Positions 1-8,163 of a DNA stretch of 64,000 nucleotides are shown piece after piece (within the stretch, counting starts at the first letter, position 1; every line of letters begins with the position of its first letter). The DNA is from DAOUTW01 sp964523575 (GTDB taxonomy: Bacteria; Zixibacteria; MSB-5A5; GN15; JAAZOE01): positions 1 through 64,000 of the forward strand of contig CAZGAV010000002.1 of the NCBI GenBank assembly GCA_964523575.1, given 5' to 3'. A program made the position numbers and the translations under genes. The notes beneath the pieces are model-generated. The model did not search any database and was not told the DNA's origin. It worked only from the letters and a program-made list of their open reading frames with translations.

Positions 1-33
1 TTTCAATAGGTTACGAAAATCTCTTCCGGAGAA

Positions 34-440
34 TCCCAGCCTCTCCGCCAGTATCGAAGATACTTTTTGCTGTCGCCAAAACGACCTCACTTTTTCCACA
101 AAGTAACCAAGATTCTATATTTGTCCCAGCCTCTCCGCCAGTATCAGAAGATACTTTTTGGCTCTCGCTTGGATGATCTCACTTTTCACCCAAAGTAACC
201 AGAGTTATATACATGTCCCAGCCTCTCCGCCATAAGCAGGTCTAGTTTTCGGCTGTCGCGCAAATGACCGAATTCACTGCCTCAAGGCAAAGTTAGATAC
301 TTGTTCTAGCTTCCCTTGCCAGGATCGAAGATGCTCTTGGCTTCCGCGCGGACGGCCATAATCCCTACCTCAAAATCATGGCTCGATACTTGTCCTCGTT
401 TCTTAGCCGGGAGACTACCCAGCTAATGACTGTCCGGGGG
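34..440. repeat. Degenerate ~90-bp tandem repeat
   Basis: Four to five head-to-tail units begin at about 34, 124, 216, 304 and 393 (periods 90, 92, 88, 89). Each starts with a variant of tcccagcctctccgcca. The first two units are nearly identical and later ones decay. Inside the units lie short inverted repeats: GTATC/GATAC (51-63, again 141-154) and ACTTT/AAAGT (89-104, again near 181-195); in unit 3 the equivalent place holds TGCC-TCAA-GGCA. Period changes are not multiples of three and stops interrupt all frames, so this is not coding. Function unknown; it could be tandem structured RNA or a decayed satellite. Confidence 0.75.
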
Positions 441-841
441 AAAGGCCTCTTTCAGGTTACAGCGTGGATGTCCCTGTCAGCCGGTTATGGTTCGAAACAC
501 ATTTTCTGCAGATGTGGGGAATGCATGAATTATCCATTTAGATTGTAAGATAATAGTTGGACTCGTGCCCTGTTTTCGTCATTAAGTATGAGATTAGAGG
601 ACAGCGTCGGTATGATCCAGTCACTCACATAATAACATGAATAATTTGGGGGCCCCGGATATGCCCGCAAATACGCCCCGTCGAAATTTACGCTGATCGC
701 CCGGTACTTCTCCGATAATCATCGCCCGGAATATAAGACTTGCATTCCCTCCGGTTTTCGGCCATATTCCAAAAACATGATGATAGAATAAAAAGAAAGC
801 TGGAACACGCTCCATTTAGTGGGTCTCTGTCCCTGAATAAT
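441..841. other. Non-coding stretch, nothing recognised
   Basis: No convincing gene, RNA gene or strong promoter is visible between the tandem repeat and the helicase gene. Open frames here on the minus strand have no recognisable protein content. The 5' end of the helicase message probably lies in the last 100 bases. Confidence 0.5.
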
Positions 842-2089
842 ATGAAAAAAAATTCGTACCCCATTGAATTTGGCGGGCTGGGCATCGCGCCGGGCCTGCT
901 TGTCGCTATCGGCCGCCTCAAATTTGTTGAACCGACGCCAATCCAGCGTCGCGCCATCCCGGTCGGGCTCAAAGGCAAAGACCTGATCGCGATCGCTCAG
1001 ACCGGCACCGGCAAAACTCTCGCTTTTGGCATCCCCATGATTCAACGGCTGGCCCAATTAAAAGGCCGGGGGTTGGTGCTTCTGCCGACGCGCGAGTTGG
1101 CCATTCAGGTCAGCGAGGCTCTTCAATCGGTAGGTCGCTCCCAAAATTTCCGTACCGTCGTGCTTATCGGAGGGGCACCGGAAGGACCGCAAAAACGGGC
1201 GCTGGAAAAAGATCCCCGCATCATTGTCGCCACCCCGGGGCGTCTTCTGGATTTCCTTGAACAACGGATTTTGAATCTATCCGATATTCGAATTTTAATC
1301 CTCGACGAAGCCGACCGCATGCTCGATATGGGGTTTGCTCCACAACTTAACAGAATTCTGAAAGTGACCCCCAAAGAACGGCAAACCATGTTGTTTTCCG
1401 CGACTATGCCGCCGGAGGTCCTGGGACTGGCTCGCCAGCATATGAAATTGCCGATCAATATCGAGATAGCTCCCTCTGGAACGGCGGCCGAGAATGTCGT
1501 GCAAGAGGTATTTTTCATCGAAAAGGAAGCCAAAAGCCGACTGCTTGAGGTCTTGCTGGCCGAATACCACGGACCGGTGCTGGTCTTCACACGCACCAAG
1601 CACGGCGCTCGCAAACTCACTCGGAATGTGCGTCTCATGGGACATTCCGTGGCGGAGATTCATTCCGATCGCAACCTGAGTCAACGCCGCGACGCCCTCG
1701 AGGGATTCAAATCAGGCAAATACCGAGTAATGATCGCCACCGACATCGCCGCCCGTGGTATCGACGTGGTCGGCATCGAATTGGTGGTCAATTACGACCT
1801 GCCCAGCCATTCGCAGGACTATGTGCACCGCATCGGTCGGACGGCCCGCGCAGGCATGCCCGGGCGGGCGATTTCATTCGCCACCTTCGATCAGAGAAGC
1901 GATATAAGGGATATCGAACGCCTGATACGAACCGGACTTTCAATCAAACAGGTGCCATCTTTGCCCTTCGACCGTTTTCCCCGCCGTATGCCGGCCTTTG
2001 TTCTGGAACAGGAGCGCGCCGAGAAAGAACGAAAAAAGACCTATGGCCGTACTTCGAAGCGGATTTCGTCAAAGAAGAGCCGCCGATAA
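842..2089 (+). CDS. DEAD-box ATP-dependent RNA helicase
   Basis: Cytoplasmic RNA helicase that unwinds short RNA duplexes using ATP; bacterial members act in ribosome assembly, RNA decay and cold adaptation. The motifs appear in order: Q-motif region PTPIQ (residues ~31-35), Walker A AQTGTGKT (52-59), PTRELA, TPGR, DEAD (~155), SAT, then the second RecA domain with ARGID and HRIGRTARAG. About 415 aa, with a basic tail as in RhlE/SrmB-like proteins. The frame stays open to 740, but the homologous part begins just after the ATG at 842, so I start there. No clear Shine-Dalgarno site. Which DEAD subfamily it belongs to cannot be settled from the sequence alone. Confidence 0.93.
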   Translation: MKKNSYPIEFGGLGIAPGLLVAIGRLKFVEPTPIQRRAIPVGLKGKDLIAIAQTGTGKTLAFGIPMIQRLAQLKGRGLVLLPTRELAIQVSEALQSVGRSQNFRTVVLIGGAPEGPQKRALEKDPRIIVATPGRLLDFLEQRILNLSDIRILILDEADRMLDMGFAPQLNRILKVTPKERQTMLFSATMPPEVLGLARQHMKLPINIEIAPSGTAAENVVQEVFFIEKEAKSRLLEVLLAEYHGPVLVFTRTKHGARKLTRNVRLMGHSVAEIHSDRNLSQRRDALEGFKSGKYRVMIATDIAARGIDVVGIELVVNYDLPSHSQDYVHRIGRTARAGMPGRAISFATFDQRSDIRDIERLIRTGLSIKQVPSLPFDRFPRRMPAFVLEQERAEKERKKTYGRTSKRISSKKSRR

Positions 2090-2170
2090 TAGAAGATCGG
2101 ATAGCACCGGGATGTGAGTTTTTGGCCGAATCCGGCCAATATGAGCCAATAGTTGCGGCCCCATGACTTA

Positions 2171-2182
2171 TAGAATATAGTT
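2171..2182 (+). promoter_or_regulatory. Possible -10 box just before DUF4440 gene
   Basis: TAGAAT at 2171-2176 ends 6 nt before the ATG at 2183. This is the same geometry as the better promoters before 2689 and 30353. No good -35 is seen, so this is weak on its own. Confidence 0.25.
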
Positions 2183-2566
2183 ATGAGCTCTGAAGATTCA
2201 TTGCGACAACTTCTTTATCAGCTTGAAGAGCGCTTATTGCAACCCGGAGTGAGGCATTCTCCTTTGGCGCTGGATGAATTGCTGGCGGATGAATTCGTAG
2301 AATTCGGAAGCTCCGGTGATATTTATGATAAGCCTTCGATTATTAGGGCTCTCAACGACGAGCCAAAAGCCGAGATTTCTATGGTCGATTTCAAGATGAC
2401 ACTCATAGGGGAGGAAACAGCGCTGGTTACCTATCATGCCGTTTTTCCCGATGTAAGCGGAACCCCGCCCAGAAACTCGCTGAGAAGCTCGATTTGGAGG
2501 AAGATCGGCGGAGCCTGGCGCGTGGTTTTTCATCAAGGTACGCCGCTATCGAATCCACCGGAATAA
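2183..2566 (+). CDS. DUF4440 / SnoaL-like protein
   Basis: A 127-aa protein with the pattern of the NTF2-like DUF4440 family: an N-terminal helix, the stretch LLADEFVEFGSSGDIYDK, a central strand region (VDFKMTLIGEETALVTYHA) and a C-terminal WRVVFHQGTP. Members form small cone-shaped alpha+beta barrels that may bind or convert small molecules, but most have no known substrate. Monocistronic between the helicase gene and the lipoate-ligase-like gene. No signal peptide, so probably cytoplasmic. The fold assignment is good; the function is unknown. Confidence 0.8.
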   Translation: MSSEDSLRQLLYQLEERLLQPGVRHSPLALDELLADEFVEFGSSGDIYDKPSIIRALNDEPKAEISMVDFKMTLIGEETALVTYHAVFPDVSGTPPRNSLRSSIWRKIGGAWRVVFHQGTPLSNPPE

Positions 2567-2653
2567 GGCCGGATGCGATAATCCCGAATTTCCGATAAGG
2601 ATTTGAACAGATTAATCAGGGTTTCGTATATCGATTGATTTCGTTCCCGGCTC

Positions 2654-2682
2654 TTTACATCCGAAGCCCCTTATCGTATAAT
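2654..2682 (+). promoter_or_regulatory. Promoter of lipoate-ligase-like gene (leaderless geometry)
   Basis: TTTACA at 2654-2659, a 17-nt spacer, then TATAAT at 2677-2682. The GTG start codon at 2689 follows after 6 nt, so transcription is predicted to begin at or next to the start codon. No Shine-Dalgarno site precedes it. Confidence 0.55.
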
Positions 2683-2688
2683 CGAAAT

Positions 2689-3459
2689 GTGGAAAAATGG
2701 CGTGCGATACTCGACGATTCCCGTTCGGCCTCATTTAATATGGCGGCCGATGCCTATTTTCTGGAGGCGGCCGAGCGGGGCCCCGGCCCGCCGGTTCTCC
2801 GCCTGTATGGATGGAACCGTCCATCAATTACGATCGGTTATCATCAGAAATTTGACCGGGCGGTCGATCTCAGCCGACTGAACAATACCCCGGTCGTGCG
2901 CCGGGTCACCGGAGGCCGGGCGTTATTGCACGATGACGGCGAATTGACTTATGCCATGGCCGGGAATTTCCACCATTATCCCGGACTGGGTTTGACTCTT
3001 CATGAGAGTTATCATCTGATCTCGCAGGCGATTGTCCTGTTCTACCGGGAGTTGGGCTGGCCGGCTTCGACCTCTCATCGGGATCAACCCTTGAGTATAT
3101 CGGCCTCGGATTCGACGCAGAAGGGATGTTTCGCCGCGGTGTCACGTTATGAAATAACCGTCGCCGGCCGAAAAATGGCCGCCGGTTCTCAACGCCGGAC
3201 CAAGACGTCGTTTGTCCAGCACGGGGCGATCAAAATAACCGCCCCCGGCCGCCACCCGGCAATTGCAGGTTCGTTGCAAGAGCCTGAGGCAGAATATCTT
3301 AAAGGCCTTGATGTCCGACCCAACGAAATGCGTCGAATCCTCCTTGCTCAATTCGAACAAGTCTATGGAATAAGTTTTGTTAAAAGTCCCCTGAGCGCGG
3401 ATGAAAAGGCCGCCATCGAAGGCCTGAGGCCACATTTTGGAAATTTAAATTTAGATTAA
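2689..3459 (+). CDS. Lipoate-protein ligase A-like (BPL/LplA/LipB fold)
   Basis: Predicted cytoplasmic lipoyl- or octanoyl-transferring enzyme of the LplA/LipM group, which loads the lipoyl cofactor onto E2 and GcvH proteins. Family marks: start region VEKWRAILDD, the conserved VRRVTGGRALLHDDGELTYA loop, and GRKMAAGSQRR with the lysine expected to contact the acyl-adenylate, followed by FVQHGAI. 256 aa from the GTG at 2689; an in-frame TTG at 2635 would add 18 residues without family similarity. The GTG is supported by a promoter whose -10 lies 6 nt upstream. A true LipB and a lipoylated E2 are encoded near 55.4-57.4 kb, so this enzyme may do scavenging or amidotransfer. The exact reaction is not fixed by sequence. 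Confidence 0.85.
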   Translation: MEKWRAILDDSRSASFNMAADAYFLEAAERGPGPPVLRLYGWNRPSITIGYHQKFDRAVDLSRLNNTPVVRRVTGGRALLHDDGELTYAMAGNFHHYPGLGLTLHESYHLISQAIVLFYRELGWPASTSHRDQPLSISASDSTQKGCFAAVSRYEITVAGRKMAAGSQRRTKTSFVQHGAIKITAPGRHPAIAGSLQEPEAEYLKGLDVRPNEMRRILLAQFEQVYGISFVKSPLSADEKAAIEGLRPHFGNLNLD

Positions 3460-3533
3460 ATTCGATTAAACAGAGCCGACCGGGCAATAGTCTATAAGGT
3501 GGAGCGATGGAATGGAAAAGCGGAAAAAACCTC

Positions 3534-3563
3534 TTGACTCCATGTCCGGTAATGTCGTATTTT
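3534..3563 (+). promoter_or_regulatory. Candidate promoter of TonB-receptor operon
   Basis: TTGACT at 3534-3539 and TATTTT at 3558-3563 with an 18-nt spacer. It lies 189 bases before the receptor start and upstream of two strong hairpins. Confidence 0.4.
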
Positions 3564-3576
3564 CCGTATCTGTCGA

Positions 3577-3626
3577 TCGCATATTTTTATGCGACGGCAC
3601 CAAAGGTTGTGCGGGTGACAACCTTT
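3577..3626 (+). promoter_or_regulatory. Structured 5' leader: two stem-loops
   Basis: Hairpin A: TCGCATA (3577-3583), loop TTTT, TATGCGA (3588-3594). Hairpin B: AAAGGTTGT (3602-3610), loop GCGGGTG, ACAACCTTT (3618-3626). Both stems are perfect. They precede the TonB receptor by about 130 nt. I do not recognise a known riboswitch class, and no U-run follows hairpin B, so it is not a simple terminator. Confidence 0.5.
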
Positions 3627-3751
3627 CGAGGAGAAGTCATTAGAAAGGTACGGTTGCAAGGTTTGTTGAGCGATAATGATTTTCGGGTAAAAGCTATCCC
3701 TCACGCAAACAAACAACGAATAGAAATCATCCCAGTGAGGAGGGTTTGGTC

Positions 3752-6700
3752 ATGCTGAGCCGTGGTCCCAAGCCGGTAAAAACGGCGCTCATATTTTTTG
3801 TCGCATTGTTTCTTTTGGCTGGTTCGGTATTCGCCGGATCGGTCGGGCGAATAAAGGGAACCGTGACCGACGAAAAAAATGGTGATCCGCTGTACGGTGT
3901 TTCCGTGCAGATCGAGGGAACCACCATGGGCGACAAAACGGATTTTGACGGAAATTTTCTTATCCTCTCCGTCCCTCCCGGTACCTACAACCTCGTATTT
4001 TCATCGATCGGTTTTGAGTCCGTGAAGCTGACGGATGTACCGGTGAATACCGACCAGACGACGGAACGTAACCTTCAGTTGAAGCAGACGGTGCTCAATA
4101 CCGGAAAGGTTACCGAAGTGCGAGGTGTCAAAAAAGGTATCGACTTCCTGGCCACAGGGACGCAGACCATCAAGACTCAACAGGAAATCCTGTCCGCGCC
4201 GGTGTCCACCATTGACGATATGTTACAGCGCGAAACCGGTATCACGGTCGACGCCCAAGGGGAACTGCATATCCGCGGCGGCCGCGCCGGTGAAACGACC
4301 TACCTGGTTGACGGCGTCAATTTTTCCGATCCTCTGGGCGGCCGGGCGCCGGTCGACGCCGGTATCAACATCTCGTCCTCGGCGGTACTGGAGTTGCAGG
4401 TCATCAAGGACGGGTTTGACCCCGAATATGGCGAGGCTCTATCCGGTGTCGTAAAGATCACTTCGCCTGAAGGTTCGCCGGGAAAAACCCGGACAAGACT
4501 ATTCTACTACACCGATGATTTCGGCAGCAAAGACCTGAACACCTATTCCGAAAATTACGACAAACTCGAATTCAGCCTCAGCGGTCCCGATCCGTTTTTA
4601 ACCAGCCGCATTCTCCCGGCCTTGGGAATAAATTATTTCGAAGAGAAAAATTTTACATTCTATCTTTTCAGCCAGGCTGAAAAAAGCGATTCCCGTCTGC
4701 CGTACTGGCGTTTCAACAACACCGCCACGCAGAAGACCTACTCCAGTTTCGACCTGCTGGGCATTAACGTCCCCGATCGCCAGAGCAACCTTTATAACCT
4801 CGACGCCACTCTGGCCTACGACCCCAATAGCAGTATCCATGCCAAGCTCCTTTATAAGGGTAGTTGGTCCGATGTCACCCAGTTCATGTGGGCGCACCGC
4901 TATACGCCGGCCACGGCTCCCGTATATCACTACAACACCAATACCGTTTCTTTACAGCTCAAGCAGATCGTTTCGAAGTCAACTGACTATGAAATAAACC
5001 TTTCTTACTGGAGATCGCGGTTTGAGCAAAAGCCGGGCGATCCCAATCACCCCGGCGAGGAACTTCAGCCGGATGATTTCCTCTTCCAGGATCAGTATGA
5101 AACCTACGACGACCAGAATAACAACGGCGTTTACGACGCCCCGGAACCGTTCCTGAATATCTTTCCCGACACCGTCAAGCACGGCGCTATTTATGTTCCG
5201 CAACGCAACTCCGGCGATATCACGACTTCGACCGACGAGCAGATCGGCGGCAACTGGTCTCCTAATTTCGACCTCAACGGTAACGGCATTATCGACGATT
5301 ATGAGGGTGAGCCGTTTGTCGATCTCAACGGCAACGGCGTCTGGGATATCGGCGATCCTTTGACCAACGATGTCAACGGAAACGGCGTTTTCGATGAAAA
5401 TTACCGCGACGTGACGACGCCGACTTATACCTCTGCTGAAGAGCCCTATCTGGACGGCGACCTCAACCTCGGCGAGGAGTTTATCGATATCAATCGGAAC
5501 GGCGTTTATGATCCCGGCGTGGATCGTTTTATCACCGCCCTGGATCCGGCCATCAACAAGGATGTTAATCGCAATAACAAGTACGACGGCCCCAACGATC
5601 CCTGGGATTATCCTATCCCGTTTGTCGATCGCAACGGCAACGGCGTTTATGACGCTCCGAACAACCGCTACGATCCCGGCGAACCATTCATCGATATCAA
5701 CAAGAACGGCGTTCATGATCTGGGCGGCGACAACGGCACCGCTTTCCTGCTCTACGGTTTCCTTCAGAGCGGCGAATCCAACGAATGGATTGAAGAGCGG
5801 GTCGATAAATATACGGCCAAGGGCAACTTCAAAAAGGCCATTGGCCGGGCGCATGAGGTCAAGGCCGGTTTTGAATTCCGCTCCGAAAAAGTCGGCGTCT
5901 CGGACATTTCCGGATTACAACGGAGAAGCGACGACGGTTCGCTTCCGTACCCTTACCGCGGCCGGGTTCGGGACTTCTACGAAAGAAACCCGAAGGTCAT
6001 GGTCCTTTATTTCCGCGATAAGATCGAGTACGGCTCGCTGGTTGCTTCGCTCGGATTACGCGCCGATATTTTCTTCCAGTCCAGTTTAAAGGGGAGTTCT
6101 ACGGTCCAGGATCTGACCGGAAAAAAGATCAGGGAGATCCGCGACAAATTGTCGCCGCGTGTCTCCATCAACTATCCGATTTCGGAACGGGCTATGATCC
6201 GTTTCAATTACGGACATTTCTACGAATTGCCCAGCTATTCCAGGATGTATCGGAACGCCAACCCGTTCGCTTCCGGCGACGTTCCTCAGATCGGTAACCC
6301 CAACCTCGATTACACCAAAACGGTCAACTACACTTTCGGCGTCAACTACGCATTTACCGATGAATATTCCCTGGAGATTTCCGGTTATTATAAAGATTAT
6401 TTCGACATGATCGCGACTTCGGCTTACCAGGAAAACGGCATTACTCTGTTTTCATATTATGACAACACCGACTATGCCCGAATTCGCGGCGTCGAAATGA
6501 CTCTTTCCCGCGAAGCTTCCCGGTTTATTAACGGGGAACTGACTTACGAATATTCCTTCGCTTATGGAAAATCTTCTTCGGATGCCGAAAACTACCAGCG
6601 CCTGGTGGCGCAGGAGGCGATCGCCATCGATGAAAACCCTCTGGCCTGGGATATCCGCCACCGGGTTTCTCTCTGGTTACAGCTTTATTTCACGGATCAG

Positions 6701-7108
6701 GATCATCCTAAATTGTTCGGGCTTTCGATTCCCAACGACTGGGATATGTCGGTTTACTGGCGTTTCCAGACCGGCTTCCCCTACACTCCAGACAAATCGT
6801 TTCCCGGTATGGTCCTTGATGTCGGTGAAAAACCGCAGGTCAACTCCATGCGCCTGCCTTCGACGGCCTTCACGGACGTCAAATTGCACAAGCGCTTCCG
6901 GATCTCCGGAATGGAATATACCATGCAACTCTGGGTCAATAACCTGTTCAACAACAAGAACGTCCAGACGGTTTACTCCGCGACCGGTCTTTATAACACC
7001 AATAACAACCAGTCTGGAATCATCGGGGCCGGCACCGATCGTCAGGCCGACCCGTCCTACCTTGGTCGCGGCCGCCAGGTCATTCTTGGCGTGGGACTGC
7101 AGTTCTAA
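3752..7108 (+). CDS. TonB-dependent outer-membrane receptor
   Basis: Outer-membrane receptor of 1118 aa for TonB-energised uptake; the ligand is unknown. A signal peptide (~residues 1-28) is followed by a carboxypeptidase-regulatory-like beta domain (GRIKGTVTDEKNGDPL...), a plug domain (LSAPVSTIDDMLQRETGI, LHIRGGRAGE) and a long beta barrel ending in the aromatic VILGVGLQF. At residues ~450-660 the barrel carries an insert with about eight acidic repeats of the form DxNxNGxxD, such as DLNGNGVWD and DINKNGVHD, resembling calcium-binding thrombospondin-3/dockerin loops. ATG 3752 is preceded by GAGGAGG. First gene of an operon with a PorV-like protein and a lipoprotein. Confidence 0.92.
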   Translation: MLSRGPKPVKTALIFFVALFLLAGSVFAGSVGRIKGTVTDEKNGDPLYGVSVQIEGTTMGDKTDFDGNFLILSVPPGTYNLVFSSIGFESVKLTDVPVNTDQTTERNLQLKQTVLNTGKVTEVRGVKKGIDFLATGTQTIKTQQEILSAPVSTIDDMLQRETGITVDAQGELHIRGGRAGETTYLVDGVNFSDPLGGRAPVDAGINISSSAVLELQVIKDGFDPEYGEALSGVVKITSPEGSPGKTRTRLFYYTDDFGSKDLNTYSENYDKLEFSLSGPDPFLTSRILPALGINYFEEKNFTFYLFSQAEKSDSRLPYWRFNNTATQKTYSSFDLLGINVPDRQSNLYNLDATLAYDPNSSIHAKLLYKGSWSDVTQFMWAHRYTPATAPVYHYNTNTVSLQLKQIVSKSTDYEINLSYWRSRFEQKPGDPNHPGEELQPDDFLFQDQYETYDDQNNNGVYDAPEPFLNIFPDTVKHGAIYVPQRNSGDITTSTDEQIGGNWSPNFDLNGNGIIDDYEGEPFVDLNGNGVWDIGDPLTNDVNGNGVFDENYRDVTTPTYTSAEEPYLDGDLNLGEEFIDINRNGVYDPGVDRFITALDPAINKDVNRNNKYDGPNDPWDYPIPFVDRNGNGVYDAPNNRYDPGEPFIDINKNGVHDLGGDNGTAFLLYGFLQSGESNEWIEERVDKYTAKGNFKKAIGRAHEVKAGFEFRSEKVGVSDISGLQRRSDDGSLPYPYRGRVRDFYERNPKVMVLYFRDKIEYGSLVASLGLRADIFFQSSLKGSSTVQDLTGKKIREIRDKLSPRVSINYPISERAMIRFNYGHFYELPSYSRMYRNANPFASGDVPQIGNPNLDYTKTVNYTFGVNYAFTDEYSLEISGYYKDYFDMIATSAYQENGITLFSYYDNTDYARIRGVEMTLSREASRFINGELTYEYSFAYGKSSSDAENYQRLVAQEAIAIDENPLAWDIRHRVSLWLQLYFTDQDHPKLFGLSIPNDWDMSVYWRFQTGFPYTPDKSFPGMVLDVGEKPQVNSMRLPSTAFTDVKLHKRFRISGMEYTMQLWVNNLFNNKNVQTVYSATGLYNTNNNQSGIIGAGTDRQADPSYLGRGRQVILGVGLQF

Positions 7109-7163
7109 GTTTTGAAAATTATGGTTCTTGCCGTTTTCTTATAGAATGAATGGGAGAATGCAG

Positions 7164-8126
7164 ATGTCTTGCAAAGGAAAATTTTCGGCAGGTAAATGGG
7201 CGCTCTATTTGGTGCTTGCGGTGATTTTCATCGCCCAGCTTCCTGGCGATGTCTACGGGCAGGCCAAAGTGGGTACCGCCGGCGCCAAGTTTCTCGATAT
7301 CGGGATTTCGGCCCGGGCGATGGGAATGGCAGAGGCTTACTCCGCCATTGCCAATGACGTTTCGGCCATCTACTACAACCCGGCCGGGCTGACCCAGATG
7401 TTTTCACGAGAAGCCATGTTTACCCATATAGATTATCCCGCGAATATCAACTATGAATTCGCGGCTATCGCCTTCCCGGTGGAGGCCATTTCCGGCGTTA
7501 TCGGGTTTGGATTTTACAATCTCAACTCAGGCGATATTCCCCTGACGACCTATGGCTATCCGGCCGGCACCGGCGAATTTTTCGCGGCCAACGATTATGC
7601 CCTGACTGTCAGTTATGCCCGAAGTCTGACAGAGCATTTTTCGCTGGGCGGGACGTTTAAGTTCGTCGGCGAATATTATGACAACGAATCAGCCCGCGGC
7701 TGGGCGGCCGACGTCGGGACGCTCTACGATACCGGATATCGAGGCTTCAAAATCGCCATGAGTATCGTCAATTTCGGACCCGATATGAAGATGGTCCAGC
7801 AGGGTTACCCCTTGCCGATCAACTTCAAATTCGGAAGTTCCATCAATTTTATCGAAAGCCCCGATCATCTGGCGGTCTTTGCGCTGGAAGGCGCCCATCC
7901 GTCGGATAATCTGGAGGAATACAACGCCGGTTTGGAATACTGGTATCTGGATAAATTCTCCATACGAGTCGGCGAACGGTTCAATTACGACTCAGAGGGA
8001 TTTACTGCGGGTGGAGGCCTGAAATGGCCTCTGGGTGAAGCCAGGGAAATCAGGATCGATTACGGCTATCAGGATTTTGGATTCCTGCGCGAGGTACACA
8101 GATTTTCATTGGCGGTAGCTTTCTAA
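7164..8126 (+). CDS. PorV/PorQ-like (UPF0164) outer-membrane protein
   Basis: About 320 aa with a signal peptide (hydrophobic core WALYLVLAVIFIAQL, cleavage near VYGQ) and a predicted outer-membrane beta barrel of the FadL-like UPF0164/PorV group. The diagnostic N-terminal part is present: GAKFLDIGISARAMGMAEAY followed by AIYYNPAGL, ending in the aromatic RFSLAVAF. In Bacteroidetes, PorV shuttles type IX secretion cargo, but family members elsewhere have no proven role. Several in-frame starts exist (7128 TTG, 7146, 7158, 7164 ATG); 7164 has GGGAGA at good spacing. It sits 55 nt after the TonB receptor and before a lipoprotein, which suggests a shared surface complex. Confidence 0.85.
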   Translation: MSCKGKFSAGKWALYLVLAVIFIAQLPGDVYGQAKVGTAGAKFLDIGISARAMGMAEAYSAIANDVSAIYYNPAGLTQMFSREAMFTHIDYPANINYEFAAIAFPVEAISGVIGFGFYNLNSGDIPLTTYGYPAGTGEFFAANDYALTVSYARSLTEHFSLGGTFKFVGEYYDNESARGWAADVGTLYDTGYRGFKIAMSIVNFGPDMKMVQQGYPLPINFKFGSSINFIESPDHLAVFALEGAHPSDNLEEYNAGLEYWYLDKFSIRVGERFNYDSEGFTAGGGLKWPLGEAREIRIDYGYQDFGFLREVHRFSLAVAF

Positions 8127-8163
8127 GGAGCGAGCCATGCAATTAACCACTGGAGGAAAAAAT

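Noticed and set aside
34..440. CRISPR array
   Set aside because: The repeated unit is ~90 bp with no constant repeat/unique spacer pattern, and the copies decay along their whole length. No cas genes nearby.
740..841. Upstream start of the helicase
   Set aside because: The 34 extra residues have no family similarity and the homologous region begins right after ATG 842.
3507..3758. Small protein of 83 aa before the TonB receptor
   Set aside because: It covers the two leader hairpins and overlaps the receptor start, and its sequence looks random. I treat it as untranslated leader.
4979..5854. Long antisense frame of 291 codons under the TonB receptor
   Set aside because: It is the mirror of the repetitive DxNxNGxxD coding region; the product is low-complexity Ile/Val/Asp without family similarity.
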